From contig UQPY01000002.1 in assembly GCA_900542965.1 (NCBI GenBank), positions 1-59,299 of the forward strand: a stretch of 59,299 bases of DNA, given 5' to 3'. The translations under genes were made by a program, and so were the position numbers. The notes under the pieces were generated by a model. It saw nothing but the letters and a program-made list of their open reading frames with translations, was not told the DNA's origin and made no database searches. This document shows positions 34,872 to 43,699 of this stretch, one piece after another. Every line of letters begins with the position of its first letter. Position 1 is the first letter of the stretch. This stretch comes from an uncultured Collinsella sp. (GTDB lineage: Bacteria > Actinomycetota > Coriobacteriia > Coriobacteriales > Coriobacteriaceae).

Positions 34872-35402
34872 ATGTCTTATTTGGATCTGGCTCGTGGTCG
34901 GTATTCTTGTCGTTCGTTTGAGGACCGTCCTGTTGAGCAGGCTGTGGTGGATGCCATTGTTGAGGCTGGGCGGATTGCTCCTTCTGCTTGTAATAATCAT
35001 CCTTCTCGTGTGATGGTGTTGGATACGCCCGAGCTTCTGGAGAAGGCTGCTGCTTGTCAGCCTCGGTTTGCTCGTGATGGGTCTATCTTTGGGGCTCCGC
35101 TTGTTTTCCTTATTTGCAGCGTTACCGATGATGCTTGGGTGCGCCCGTATGACCAGATGAATTCCAGTGAAATCGATACGTCCATCGTGTGTGATCAAAT
35201 GATGATGGAGGCCACCGAGCAGGGCCTGGGAACGTGCTGGGTATGCCATTTTAAGCCTGAGGTGGCACAGGAGCAGTTCAATCTGCCCAAGGGCGTCTAT
35301 CCCTATCACATGCTCGTCTGTGGATATCCTGCCGACCACATCGCCGATCCCGAGCATCGCGAGGCCCGTACCATTCCCCTCTCCGACTTCCTCCTCAAGT
35401 AG
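34872..35402 (+). CDS. Nitroreductase family protein
   Basis: 176 aa flavin oxidoreductase. SCRSFEDRPVE (residues 12-22) is the FMN phosphate site, followed by APSACNNHPSRVMV; GLGTCWVCHF near residue 116 and LVCGYPAD near residue 147 are further family motifs. It is a short member that reduces nitro compounds, quinones or similar using NAD(P)H. GGAGG precedes the ATG at 34872. Codons in the first 90 or so positions end mostly in T or G; from about 35160 on they end mostly in C or G like the rest of the contig. Confidence 0.88.
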   Translation: MSYLDLARGRYSCRSFEDRPVEQAVVDAIVEAGRIAPSACNNHPSRVMVLDTPELLEKAAACQPRFARDGSIFGAPLVFLICSVTDDAWVRPYDQMNSSEIDTSIVCDQMMMEATEQGLGTCWVCHFKPEVAQEQFNLPKGVYPYHMLVCGYPADHIADPEHREARTIPLSDFLLK

Positions 35403-35449
35403 GTTTTGGGACATGCCTTAAAACCTACCCTTGACCGCTCACCCGTTCG

Positions 35450-35487
35450 CCGAGTTCTGCGCCATTATGTGCAGGGCTCGGTTTTTT
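35450..35487 (+). terminator. Nitroreductase terminator
   Basis: CCGAG-TT-CTGC pairs with GCAG-GG-CTCGG, followed by TTTTTT. Confidence 0.8.
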
Positions 35488-35512
35488 ATGTTACGCACCC
35501 CGGCACAGTCAT

Positions 35513-35539
35513 AAAAAAGGACCCGCAAGCTTCGGGTCC
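35513..35539 (-). terminator. divIVA terminator
   Basis: GGACCCG and CGGGTCC flank a seven-base loop; the minus strand continues CTTTTTT... (six A on the plus strand before 35519). It ends the long division-gene block. Confidence 0.8.
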
Positions 35540-35568
35540 TTTCTAGGCACTAAATTGTAGGCCGAATG

Positions 35569-36246
35569 TTAGTCCAGGTCGTCAGCGGCAAAGTTGTCAA
35601 TCGGGGCGAAGGGGTCAGCCACGGGGACAACCGGGTCAGCGACAGGCAGCGGCTCGGCAGCGGGAACGGTCACCGCAGGAGAAGCGGCAGAACCGACCGG
35701 CGTGGAGGCCATGAGGTCGGCCGGGAAGGAATTCTGGGCATCGTCCATGAAGTGCTGGATGAGCTTGAGGTACTCGGCCTTGAACTCCTCACGGGAAGCC
35801 TTCAGACGGTCGATCTCCTCGAGCTCGGCCTGCTTCTCGGTCAGGGCCTGACGGATGACCTCGCGGGCCTTGGCGTCGGCTTCGTTGCGGATGCGCTCAG
35901 CGTTCTCGTTGGCGTCGTTGACGATGCCCTCGGCGGTCTGCTGGGCAGCGATCAGCGCAGCGGAGATCTGGCGCTCCTGAGCGGAGAAGTCGGGTGCGGG
36001 AGCGGCCACAGGAGCGGCAGGAACGGCCTGCGCGGCAGCGTCCTGAGCCTGAGCAAGCTGGGCCTGCGTGTCGGCAAGCTGCTGCTCGGTGGCAGTCAGA
36101 CGACCCTTAAGATCGACAATCTTGGCAAGCATAGCGTCAACCTCGGAGGACAGCGTCTCCAAAAAGACGTCGACCTCGGCGGGATCATAGCCGCGCTTGG
36201 CCTCAGAGAAAGTCTGAGCCTGGATGTCAGCAGGGGTAATAGCCAT
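35569..36246 (-). CDS. DivIVA domain protein
   Basis: 225 aa. The N-terminal DivIVA lipid-binding domain is clear: ITPADIQAQTFSEAKRGYDPAEVDVFLETLSSEV (residues 3-36). Two coiled-coil stretches follow, about 37-70 and 85-160, separated by an Ala/Pro linker, and the C-terminus is Pro/Val-rich and acidic. DivIVA proteins sit at curved membranes at poles and septa and, in actinobacteria, organise wall growth. AAGGAG precedes ATG at 36246. It is the last gene of the yggS-sepF-yggT-divIVA group. Confidence 0.9.
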   Translation of the reverse strand: MAITPADIQAQTFSEAKRGYDPAEVDVFLETLSSEVDAMLAKIVDLKGRLTATEQQLADTQAQLAQAQDAAAQAVPAAPVAAPAPDFSAQERQISAALIAAQQTAEGIVNDANENAERIRNEADAKAREVIRQALTEKQAELEEIDRLKASREEFKAEYLKLIQHFMDDAQNSFPADLMASTPVGSAASPAVTVPAAEPLPVADPVVPVADPFAPIDNFAADDLD

Positions 36247-36308
36247 AACAAGTTCTCCTTTTTCATCGCCTCGGCGCCGGGCGCCCGACGTAAGTTACTG
36301 AGCCAGTA

Positions 36309-36590
36309 CTATACGAGTATACCTATAAGAAGCTGCAGAATCAGCCTCTGCACCAACTGCAACGCAATAATTGCAACGACCGGCGAAAAATCAACGCCGC
36401 CCATCGGCGGAATAAACCGACGAAACAGGTTGAGCCACGGGCCGCAGACGCTATCGAGCACTGCAGCGATATCCTGCAGCAGGCCGCCCTGCTTCATGGG
36501 AATCCACGTCATAAAGCAATAGACCACGATGAGCGTGGAGTAGAAGTTGAACAGCGTGTTGACCAGCTGGACAATGGTGTAGATGTTGAT
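36309..36590 (-). CDS. YggT family membrane protein with an apparent non-ATG start
   Basis: About 93 aa with two hydrophobic hairpins, typical of YggT (YlmG), a small protein of division gene clusters. The family's first helix is encoded in full (INIYTIVQLVNTLFNFYSTLIVVYCFMTW), but no ATG, GTG or TTG precedes it. The frame runs back to the sepF stop TAA through ACC CAA GGC GAG GAG ATT CTC ATC. GAGGAG is a strong ribosome-binding site, so ATC at 36590 or ATT at 36596 must start the protein. The first usual start, GTG at 36527, would cut helix 1. Confidence 0.75.
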   Translation of the reverse strand: MNIYTIVQLVNTLFNFYSTLIVVYCFMTWIPMKQGGLLQDIAAVLDSVCGPWLNLFRRFIPPMGGVDFSPVVAIIALQLVQRLILQLLIGILV

Positions 36591-36611
36591 GAGAATCTCC
36601 TCGCCTTGGGT

Positions 36612-37337
36612 TTACTTAAGGTAGCCGTCGGCGCGCAGCTTCTTGAGGTCCGAATCCTTGACCTCGCAGCCGGCGGGCAGCACCATAAACACGCGATCGC
36701 CCACCTCTTTGACTGTGGCACCCAGGCCGCAGGCAAAGCCGTAAGAGAAGTCCAGGACGCGCTTGGCGACCTCGGTACGAACGCCCACAAAAATCAGCGC
36801 GACAGGCTGCTTGGTGCGCACGCGGCGGACAACGGTCTCGACATCGTCGTAGCTCTCGGGACGCAGGACATAGGCAGGCAGCTGCGGCGTGGCGTTAATG
36901 ATGTTGCTCGCATAGGCCGAAGCGTCGCTCGGCGCAGGAGCGGTCGCAGGTGCCGCGGCGCGAGCGCGAGCGCTCTCGGCATAGCTCGACGGCGTGTCGT
37001 AAGCGCCGGGGCGATAGCCGCCTGCGGCACTATCCTGAGAACGCGACGGCGGATTGTACGTCGTTGCATGACGGGAGTCATCGCCGACCAGCTGGCCGGA
37101 GCGCGTGTACACCGCGACAGACTCGGCCTCACCGCGGCGCGTCTGGCCCAGCAGGCCGTTACTCGGCTCGTCCTGGGTATAGAAGCCCTCACCCGAGGCA
37201 CCGCTGTAGCCGTTGTTCTGATAGCCATCGTCGTAGCCGTCATCGTAGTCGTAGTCATCATCCTGGCCATAGCCCTGGTCGTAACCCTGCTGGCCGCCAA
37301 GGTGCATCTTATTTTTAATCTCGTCAAGGAAGCCCAT
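36612..37337 (-). CDS. sepF: Cell division protein SepF
   Basis: 241 aa. SepF anchors FtsZ to the membrane, a role that matters more here because ftsA is not beside ftsZ. The N-terminal MGFLDEIKNKMHL can form the membrane-binding amphipathic helix; residues 15-145 are a Tyr/Asp/Gly-rich then Ala/Pro/Ser-rich linker; the C-terminal SepF domain begins with YVLRPESYDDVETVVRRVRTKQPVALIF (about 155) and ends DRVFMVLPAGCEV. It follows yggS by 60 bases. Confidence 0.94.
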   Translation of the reverse strand: MGFLDEIKNKMHLGGQQGYDQGYGQDDDYDYDDGYDDGYQNNGYSGASGEGFYTQDEPSNGLLGQTRRGEAESVAVYTRSGQLVGDDSRHATTYNPPSRSQDSAAGGYRPGAYDTPSSYAESARARAAAPATAPAPSDASAYASNIINATPQLPAYVLRPESYDDVETVVRRVRTKQPVALIFVGVRTEVAKRVLDFSYGFACGLGATVKEVGDRVFMVLPAGCEVKDSDLKKLRADGYLK

Positions 37338-37397
37338 GGTTGTGTCCTCTCACGGTTTAGTGCAGGCGCTCTGTAAACCAGTGCGCACTTCAGAGCC

Positions 37398-38135
37398 CTA
37401 TTTTACTGCAAACTCCGGGCTAAATACTACCCTACCCAGGCGAACGAGCGTAGAGCCCTCCTCAAGGGCAGGCTCAAAGTCCTCGCTCATGCCGCAAGAA
37501 AGCTCGGGCAGCCTCAGATCGGGATGCGCCGCCTCCAGCTCATCTCTCAGCTCTCGCAGCCCGGCAAAGGTGCGACGCGCCACATCCTTGTTCCCCCGAG
37601 GGGCCATAGTCATAAGGCCCTGCACACAAATTCCCTCAAGTTCCGCAAGCTCGCCGGCAGCGTCACGAATCTCATCGGGCGAAAAGCCGCCCTTGGACTC
37701 CTCGCCGCTTACGTTAACCTCGATCAGCACCTGCTGGGGGGCGGCGAGCTCGCCAGCTTCGATCTTGCGAATAGCACGGCTCGAGATCGCCTGCGCCAAA
37801 TGAAGCGAACCAACCGAATGAATCAGCTCGGCCGAGCCCAACACAGCGTTAATCTTGTTGGTCTGAAGGTTGCCAATCATGTCGAAGCGCACCTCGGGCA
37901 GCTCCGGATGCTCCGACAGACCTGTGAGCTTGCGGACGAGCTCTTGCGGGCGGTTCTCGGCAAAATGGCGATATCCCACCTGGATGGCCGCGATGGTCTC
38001 ATCGACGCCGACGGTCTTAGACACGGCAATCAAACGCGCGGCATCGCGGGGCCTCCCGGCGCGATCGAGCGCGGCATAGAAACGCTCGAGTATCTGCTCG
38101 CGGCGAGCACGCATTACATTCAAATAGTTATCCAT
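37398..38135 (-). CDS. PLP homeostasis protein (YggS/PLPBP family)
   Basis: 245 aa, single-domain alanine-racemase-like fold that binds PLP without known catalysis and keeps vitamin B6 pools balanced. The PLP lysine is in LIAVSKTVG near residue 39. FAENRPQEL, FDMIGNLQTNK, LIEVNVSGEESKGGF and LSCGMSEDF are family motifs. GGAGG lies upstream of both ATG 38135 and TTG 38141; ATG is preferred. It heads the yggS-sepF-yggT-divIVA set. Confidence 0.92.
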   Translation of the reverse strand: MDNYLNVMRARREQILERFYAALDRAGRPRDAARLIAVSKTVGVDETIAAIQVGYRHFAENRPQELVRKLTGLSEHPELPEVRFDMIGNLQTNKINAVLGSAELIHSVGSLHLAQAISSRAIRKIEAGELAAPQQVLIEVNVSGEESKGGFSPDEIRDAAGELAELEGICVQGLMTMAPRGNKDVARRTFAGLRELRDELEAAHPDLRLPELSCGMSEDFEPALEEGSTLVRLGRVVFSPEFAVK

Positions 38136-38186
38136 TGCCAATCGCCTCCGCTAACAGCACAACAAGTAGTCCCATGCTAACGCAAG

Positions 38187-38218
38187 AGCGCGGCCCCGCA
38201 TCCGCAAGGCCGCGCTCC
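38187..38218 (-). terminator. Hairpin after phoU
   Basis: GAGCGCGGCC and GGCCGCGCTC form a perfect 10-bp stem between phoU and yggS. The U-tract on the minus strand is weak. Confidence 0.6.
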
Positions 38219-38255
38219 CTTAGGTATTTACAATCTTTTGACGAACGGGGCTACC

Positions 38256-39113
38256 CTACTCCTCGTCGTCCTCACCATCATCCTCGTCCTCAAGATGATC
38301 CAACAGGTAGCGAAGTCCCTCGCTCACCTCGTGAGCGGGCACCTTGGCAACAAAGCGTGCATCCACGGCGGGCCTCATGATGACACCCTCGCCCGAAGGC
38401 ACACGCATGCTCTCGAGCTCGTCCTCGTCCGTACGGGCGATATCGCCGGCAGTCATACGCTGACCGGTCAAAAGGAAGGTCAGACGACAGGCGGCATCGA
38501 TGGAAATCGAGGCGATGCGATCGAGGTAGCGCGAAACCATGATGGCACGGCGCAGGTCGTCATAGTTGCTGTCGTCATCCATAAAATCGCCCGTATCCAT
38601 GCGGTTAAAGGTGCGGAAGAACTTCTCGTACGCCGCATGCACCGGCTCGTCCTCGACGGCCAGGTTGCAGATGATGGACATGTCGTTGGTGACGAGTGCG
38701 GAGAGCGACGAGCCTAGCACCTGGTAAACAGCCTCAGCCTCGGCCTCAACCGTACCGACGAGCTCCTGGGGCAGTGAGATGTCGGCCTTGACCATGTGAC
38801 GCGTGGCGCGGCAAATCTGGCGAACTTTATCGGTCATGCGTTGCAGGTTAAAGTCGACGTAGATAATCGTCTGCAGCAAACGGAAGTCGGAGGCGACCGG
38901 CGACTGCGTAGCGATCAGGTTGTAGCACACGGCCTCCAAGTTGGCGCAGCGGGCATCAATCGAAAGCGTGCGCTTCTTGGTCTTGGTGGCGAGCTTGCGA
39001 TCGTCGGTCACATAGGCCTTCACGGCATCGTGAAGGGCCAGATCGACGGCCTCGTAGATGCTCAGCATCTCGTGACGGGCCTCGACGAGCTGACGGGAAA
39101 ACAGTTTGCGCAT
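38256..39113 (-). CDS. phoU: PhoU-like phosphate regulatory protein
   Basis: 285 aa, mostly helical with two PhoU repeats. The first has FRLLQTIIYVDFNLQRMTDKVRQICR near residue 78; the second has DLRRAIMVSRYLDRIASISID near residue 187. Both match the E/D-x-x-x-D metal-binding pattern. About 60 residues of C-terminal extension end in an acidic tail (EDEDDGEDDEE). PhoU shuts down Pst transport and PhoR signalling when phosphate is plentiful. It follows pstB by 92 bases. No phoR/phoB pair is in the window. Confidence 0.9.
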   Translation of the reverse strand: MRKLFSRQLVEARHEMLSIYEAVDLALHDAVKAYVTDDRKLATKTKKRTLSIDARCANLEAVCYNLIATQSPVASDFRLLQTIIYVDFNLQRMTDKVRQICRATRHMVKADISLPQELVGTVEAEAEAVYQVLGSSLSALVTNDMSIICNLAVEDEPVHAAYEKFFRTFNRMDTGDFMDDDSNYDDLRRAIMVSRYLDRIASISIDAACRLTFLLTGQRMTAGDIARTDEDELESMRVPSGEGVIMRPAVDARFVAKVPAHEVSEGLRYLLDHLEDEDDGEDDEE

Positions 39114-39205
39114 GGTTCACTCCAATCAGTTGGGTGCGGTCATGCCGCCCGCACAGTGAATACGCACCGGACCAGGTCCGATCGGCTTGGGACTAGTCGC
39201 ACCGA

Positions 39206-40009
<804 letters not shown>

Positions 40010-40021
40010 GGGACTCCTTAA

Positions 40022-40927
40022 CTAGCGGCGCTTGCGCGACAGATAACGCGCAAACAGGTTGAAGGCCAGAATAATCGCCATCAGCAAAAGCGCGGTGCCG
40101 TAGGCTGCGTTCATGTTGATGCCGTCGTTGGCAAGCAAATAGAGGTGGACGGTCATGGGACGACCGGAATCGAGCGGAGAGATAGGCAGGTTGATGGCCT
40201 GACCCATGGTGTAGAGCACCACGGCGGTCTCGCCGATGGCGCGGCCGATGGCAAGCACGATGCCGGTGGCGATGCGGCCAAAAGCCGAAGGAAGCACGAT
40301 CTTGGAGACGACCTGCCACTTGGTGGCGCCCAGGCCATATGCGCCCCAACGGATATAGCGCGGAACGGCGCGGATTGCCTCCTCGGTGGTACGCATGACG
40401 ATGGGCAGCATCAGAAGTGCCAGCGCCAGGGCGGCCGAGACCATCGAAAGGCCCAGACCCATGGCCTCGACAAACAAGGCGTAGCCAAAGAGGCCCATAA
40501 CAATGGAGGGCACCGAGGCCAGGGCATCGGCAGCATAACGAATAATGTCGACGACCTTGCCCTGCTTGGCGTACTCGGCCAGATAGACCGCAGCCAGGAC
40601 GGCAACCGGCGTGCAGATAAGCATGGCGAGCGCCGTCACGTAGATGGTCGAGACGATCGTGGGCCAAATGCCGCCCTCGGCGTTGACGCCCTGCGGCCAG
40701 CCAAAGATAAAGTCGAGCGAGATATGCGGCAGGCCGTTGATGACCACGTAGGCGATGATGGCGATCAGCACCAGCGTGGTGATATAGGCCGCGGCGCGAA
40801 ACACGCCGAGCATGATCTTGTTGGAGAGGTCCTTGTTGGTGCGGCCCTTCTTGCCATGGGAAAGGGCACGCTTGATGCGCTCGCGCGACGAGGTCGTATC
40901 GACCCTCGTGTCAACGGAATCGGACAT
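40022..40927 (-). CDS. pstA: Phosphate ABC transporter permease PstA
   Basis: 301 aa with six predicted membrane helices after a polar N-terminus of about 40 residues. The EAA loop is MRTTEEAIRAVPRYIRWGAYGLGATKWQVV, near residue 176, which contacts PstB. It forms the channel with PstC. ATG at 40927 is three bases after the pstC stop, so translation is tightly coupled. Confidence 0.96.
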   Translation of the reverse strand: MSDSVDTRVDTTSSRERIKRALSHGKKGRTNKDLSNKIMLGVFRAAAYITTLVLIAIIAYVVINGLPHISLDFIFGWPQGVNAEGGIWPTIVSTIYVTALAMLICTPVAVLAAVYLAEYAKQGKVVDIIRYAADALASVPSIVMGLFGYALFVEAMGLGLSMVSAALALALLMLPIVMRTTEEAIRAVPRYIRWGAYGLGATKWQVVSKIVLPSAFGRIATGIVLAIGRAIGETAVVLYTMGQAINLPISPLDSGRPMTVHLYLLANDGINMNAAYGTALLLMAIILAFNLFARYLSRKRR

Positions 40928-40930
40928 AGC

Positions 40931-41854
40931 CTACCCCCTCTTCTTGGAAATCAGGCGGACGATACCCACCAGTGCAGCGGAGATGATAAACAAGACAACG
41001 CCCATGCCAAACAGAGCCGAGCGGTGCAGGCCCGAGGAATAGCTCATGTCGAGCGCGATCTGGCTCGTGAGCGTCGAGATGGGGCTCGCAATACTGTCGG
41101 GAATAACCGGGGCGTTACCCACGACCATGAGCACGGCCATGGTCTCGCCGATGGCGCGACCCATACCCAAAACGATGGCGTCCACAATGCCCAGCTTGGC
41201 GGCCGGCAGCACGACCTTGTAGATGGTCTGCCACTTGGTGGCGCCCATGGCATAGGACGCCTCGCGAATGCCCATGGGGATGGAGTTGAGGGCATCGATG
41301 GTGAGCGTGGTAATGGTGGGGACGATCATGATGGCGAGCACGAACCACGCCGTCAGCGCACCAAAGCCAAGGCCGCCGGTCAGCTGCGCGATAAACGGAC
41401 GGATGATGACCATGCCAAAGAAACCGTAGATGATGGAGGGGATGCCCGCCAGCAGATCGACGGCGGGGCTGATGAGCTTGCGCACGCGCTTGCTGGCAAT
41501 CTCGACCAGATACACAGCCGTACCCACACCCAGGGGCACGCCCATGGCGAGCGCACCGACGGTCACCAGACCCGAGCCAGCAAGCAGCGACAAGATGCCG
41601 TAGTGGCCCTCGGAAGGCGCCCACGTAAAGCTAAAGAAGTCAGCCAGACCGATGTCAGTAAAGACGGGCAGCGCCGAGTACGTGGTAAAGACAAAAATCA
41701 GGATGACGGTAACGACCGCCAAGAACGCGCAGGCAAAGAAGATCCACTGCAGCGCCTTCTCCTTGATATAGGTACTGCGCGATACGAGCGCCAGCTCGCG
41801 CTTCTTGGGCGTCTGAACATTCTGCTCAGTCTGGGAGTTTTCCTGTGCTTCCAT
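40931..41854 (-). CDS. pstC: Phosphate ABC transporter permease PstC
   Basis: 307 aa, six membrane helices. The EAA loop is GIREASYAMGATKWQTIYKVVLPAAKLGIV. Start ATG at 41854 has GGGGAGTG upstream and lies one base from the pstS stop; GTG at 41863 is an alternative. It forms the membrane channel with PstA. Confidence 0.96.
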   Translation of the reverse strand: MEAQENSQTEQNVQTPKKRELALVSRSTYIKEKALQWIFFACAFLAVVTVILIFVFTTYSALPVFTDIGLADFFSFTWAPSEGHYGILSLLAGSGLVTVGALAMGVPLGVGTAVYLVEIASKRVRKLISPAVDLLAGIPSIIYGFFGMVIIRPFIAQLTGGLGFGALTAWFVLAIMIVPTITTLTIDALNSIPMGIREASYAMGATKWQTIYKVVLPAAKLGIVDAIVLGMGRAIGETMAVLMVVGNAPVIPDSIASPISTLTSQIALDMSYSSGLHRSALFGMGVVLFIISAALVGIVRLISKKRG

Positions 41855-41855
41855 G

Positions 41856-42692
41856 CTACTCACTCCCCTTCTCGTCGTTGGTGACGGGAATAAAGCCCGC
41901 CTCGCGAATCTGCTTGTCCATCTTTTCGGACGTCACATAGTCGATGTAATCCTGCGCCTGCTGCGAAGGCACACCCTTCACAAAGAAGTAAAGGTCGCGC
42001 GAGATGGGATAGCCGCCACTCGCGACCGTCTTCTCGGACGCCTCAACATGATTGACCGAGACGGCCTTGACCGAGGTCTTGGCGTTGAGGCTATCGACGA
42101 AGCCCAGCGAAATGTAGCCGATGGCCCCACGCGAACGAGATACCACGTCGCGCACCTGGCCCGTACCCGAAAGAACGGCCGAGCGGCGATCGAACGGCGT
42201 GCCATCCATCACGATGGTACGGAAGGCCTCGCGCGTACCGGACGCCTCGTCTCGGTTGATGACCTGAATCCTCAGGTCCTCGCCACCGACCTCTTTCCAA
42301 TTGGTAATCTTGCCGGCGTAGATATCGCGGAGCTGCTCGGTCGAGAGGTTATCGACGGGGTTGTCGTCGTTCACGATGACCGCAATACCGTCGTGGGCAA
42401 TGACGATGGGAGTCAGGCCCAGATCCTGTTCGTCGGCATTGAGTCCACGGGAGGAGCTGGCGATATCGGCCGTGCCGGCGCTGACGGCCTCGATCCCAGC
42501 GGAAGAACCCAAACCGGAAACGAGCACGTCGATGCCGGTCTCCTCCTTAAAGCCCTCGGCCGCAATCTCGGCGATAGGAAGGCAGGTCGTGGAGCCGGCC
42601 ACGGTAATGGAAGAGGTCGAAGATCCCGAAGAACAGGCGCACAGCGTAAGCGTAAGCACAGCGGCGCTCAGAACCGATACGATCTTTCTCAT
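41856..42692 (-). CDS. pstS: Phosphate-binding lipoprotein PstS
   Basis: 278 aa. A lipoprotein signal peptide ends in LCAC with Cys20 as the likely lipidated residue. The mature part begins with a serine-rich linker, then ITVAGSTTCLPIAEI, where S/T residues bind phosphate; GLGSSAGIEAVSAGTADIASSSR and NRDEASGTREAF complete the binding site. It captures phosphate outside the membrane. Its ATG overlaps the pgeF stop by four bases (ATGA), so it is coupled to pgeF and has no obvious promoter directly in front. Confidence 0.95.
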   Translation of the reverse strand: MRKIVSVLSAAVLTLTLCACSSGSSTSSITVAGSTTCLPIAEIAAEGFKEETGIDVLVSGLGSSAGIEAVSAGTADIASSSRGLNADEQDLGLTPIVIAHDGIAVIVNDDNPVDNLSTEQLRDIYAGKITNWKEVGGEDLRIQVINRDEASGTREAFRTIVMDGTPFDRRSAVLSGTGQVRDVVSRSRGAIGYISLGFVDSLNAKTSVKAVSVNHVEASEKTVASGGYPISRDLYFFVKGVPSQQAQDYIDYVTSEKMDKQIREAGFIPVTNDEKGSE

Positions 42693-43489
42693 AGCATCAC
42701 GCCGATCGCAGCATGGCGCCCACAGGTGCCGTCCTCGTTACGGTAGGAATAAAAGCGGTCGTTCTGACGCACGGTCGAAAGCTGGGTATCCACGATATTA
42801 TCCGCGTCGACACCGACATCTACCAGCGCCTCGCGAATGGCAGCGGAAAGATCAAGCATGCGAGAGGTATTCGCATCGATGCAAGAGAACTCGGCGGCAA
42901 AGCGATCCATGAGTTCCTGGGATACCTCATATTCGTCACCCAAGATATGGGGGCCGATATAGGAGGAAACGTCGCTCGCATCGCAACCGGCAGCATCGCA
43001 AAGCGCCTGGCACGCCTTGGCGGAAATACGTGCAATCGTGCCCTTCCAACCGGAGTGCACCACGGCAAATCCGCCGGGGGCCACCAGCACCACGGGAACG
43101 CAGTCGGCAAAGCAGAGCAGCACGGGCACGTTATGCGCCGTGCAGACGATGGCATCACAGCCCTCGGCAATCTGCTCGCGAACGTCCTCAAGGTCATCGG
43201 CGCCGTTCGAGGTCACCGCAACGATATGATCACCATGGACCTGATTGGGAACGAGCAGGTTGTGCTCGCACTCGGCGGCACCCATAGCCTCGAGCGCACG
43301 ACGACGATTTTCTTGAACAGCAAAGGGGTCATCGCCAACATGCGAGCCCAAGTTGAGTGAGGAGTACGCATCTTCGGAAACGCCACCGGCGCGCTCGGTG
43401 AAGGCAAAGCGAACATCGGATGTCGCGCCCTCCACCAACGTAACTCCATCATGGTCGACACGCGAAACTTTGTCCGCACGTGCTGCCAT
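42689..43489 (-). CDS. pgeF: Laccase-domain purine nucleosidase / polyphenol oxidase family (YfiH/PgeF)
   Basis: 266 aa of the YfiH/YlmD family. NQVHGDHIVAV, CFADCVPVVL, HSGWKGTIARI and YIGPHI carry the conserved histidines and cysteine of the zinc/copper site. E. coli YfiH corrects wrongly made UDP-MurNAc with serine in place of alanine, which fits its place beside mur and fts genes; other members act on purine nucleosides. AGGAGG precedes ATG at 43489. It is the first gene of the unit that continues into pstSCAB-phoU. Confidence 0.9.
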   Translation of the reverse strand: MAARADKVSRVDHDGVTLVEGATSDVRFAFTERAGGVSEDAYSSLNLGSHVGDDPFAVQENRRRALEAMGAAECEHNLLVPNQVHGDHIVAVTSNGADDLEDVREQIAEGCDAIVCTAHNVPVLLCFADCVPVVLVAPGGFAVVHSGWKGTIARISAKACQALCDAAGCDASDVSSYIGPHILGDEYEVSQELMDRFAAEFSCIDANTSRMLDLSAAIREALVDVGVDADNIVDTQLSTVRQNDRFYSYRNEDGTCGRHAAIGVML

Positions 43490-43594
43490 ACTAAAGCCTC
43501 CTAATAACACAAGTACCGCGGCATCGCCGCTACAGCCCGCGTTTATACGGCTGTCATACTTCTCTAAAAGGATACCTGCTGCGCTGGAGGCAAT

Positions 43595-43612
43595 CGTAAA
43601 GGGAACGTAAAG
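43595..43612 (-). promoter_or_regulatory. Pho-box-like direct repeats upstream of pgeF-pst
   Basis: CGTAAAG occurs twice with an exact 11-base period (43595-43601 and 43606-43612); on the minus strand this reads CTTTACG-TTCC-CTTTACG. PhoB/PhoP response regulators bind direct repeats of 11-base period (TT-ACA in Bacillus), so this may be the phosphate control site of the pgeF-pst unit. It is about 110 bases upstream of the pgeF start. Confidence 0.45.
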
Positions 43613-43644
43613 AGATTGGAGGTTCTAGTTTACAAAGTCGAAAT

Positions 43645-43674
43645 AAAAAGGGCGCGTCCATACGGACACGCCCC
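43645..43674 (-). terminator. ftsZ terminator
   Basis: On the minus strand GGGGCGTGTCC-GTAT-GGACGCGCCC is followed by TTTTTATT. It separates ftsZ from pgeF, so the phosphate unit begins a new transcript. Confidence 0.85.
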
Positions 43675-43699
43675 TGCGCACAACAATGCAAAGAACGAC

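Noticed and set aside
35594..35851. Coding frame opposite divIVA
   Set aside because: Ser/Gly/Ala-rich low-complexity shadow of the Pro/Val/Ala-rich DivIVA tail.
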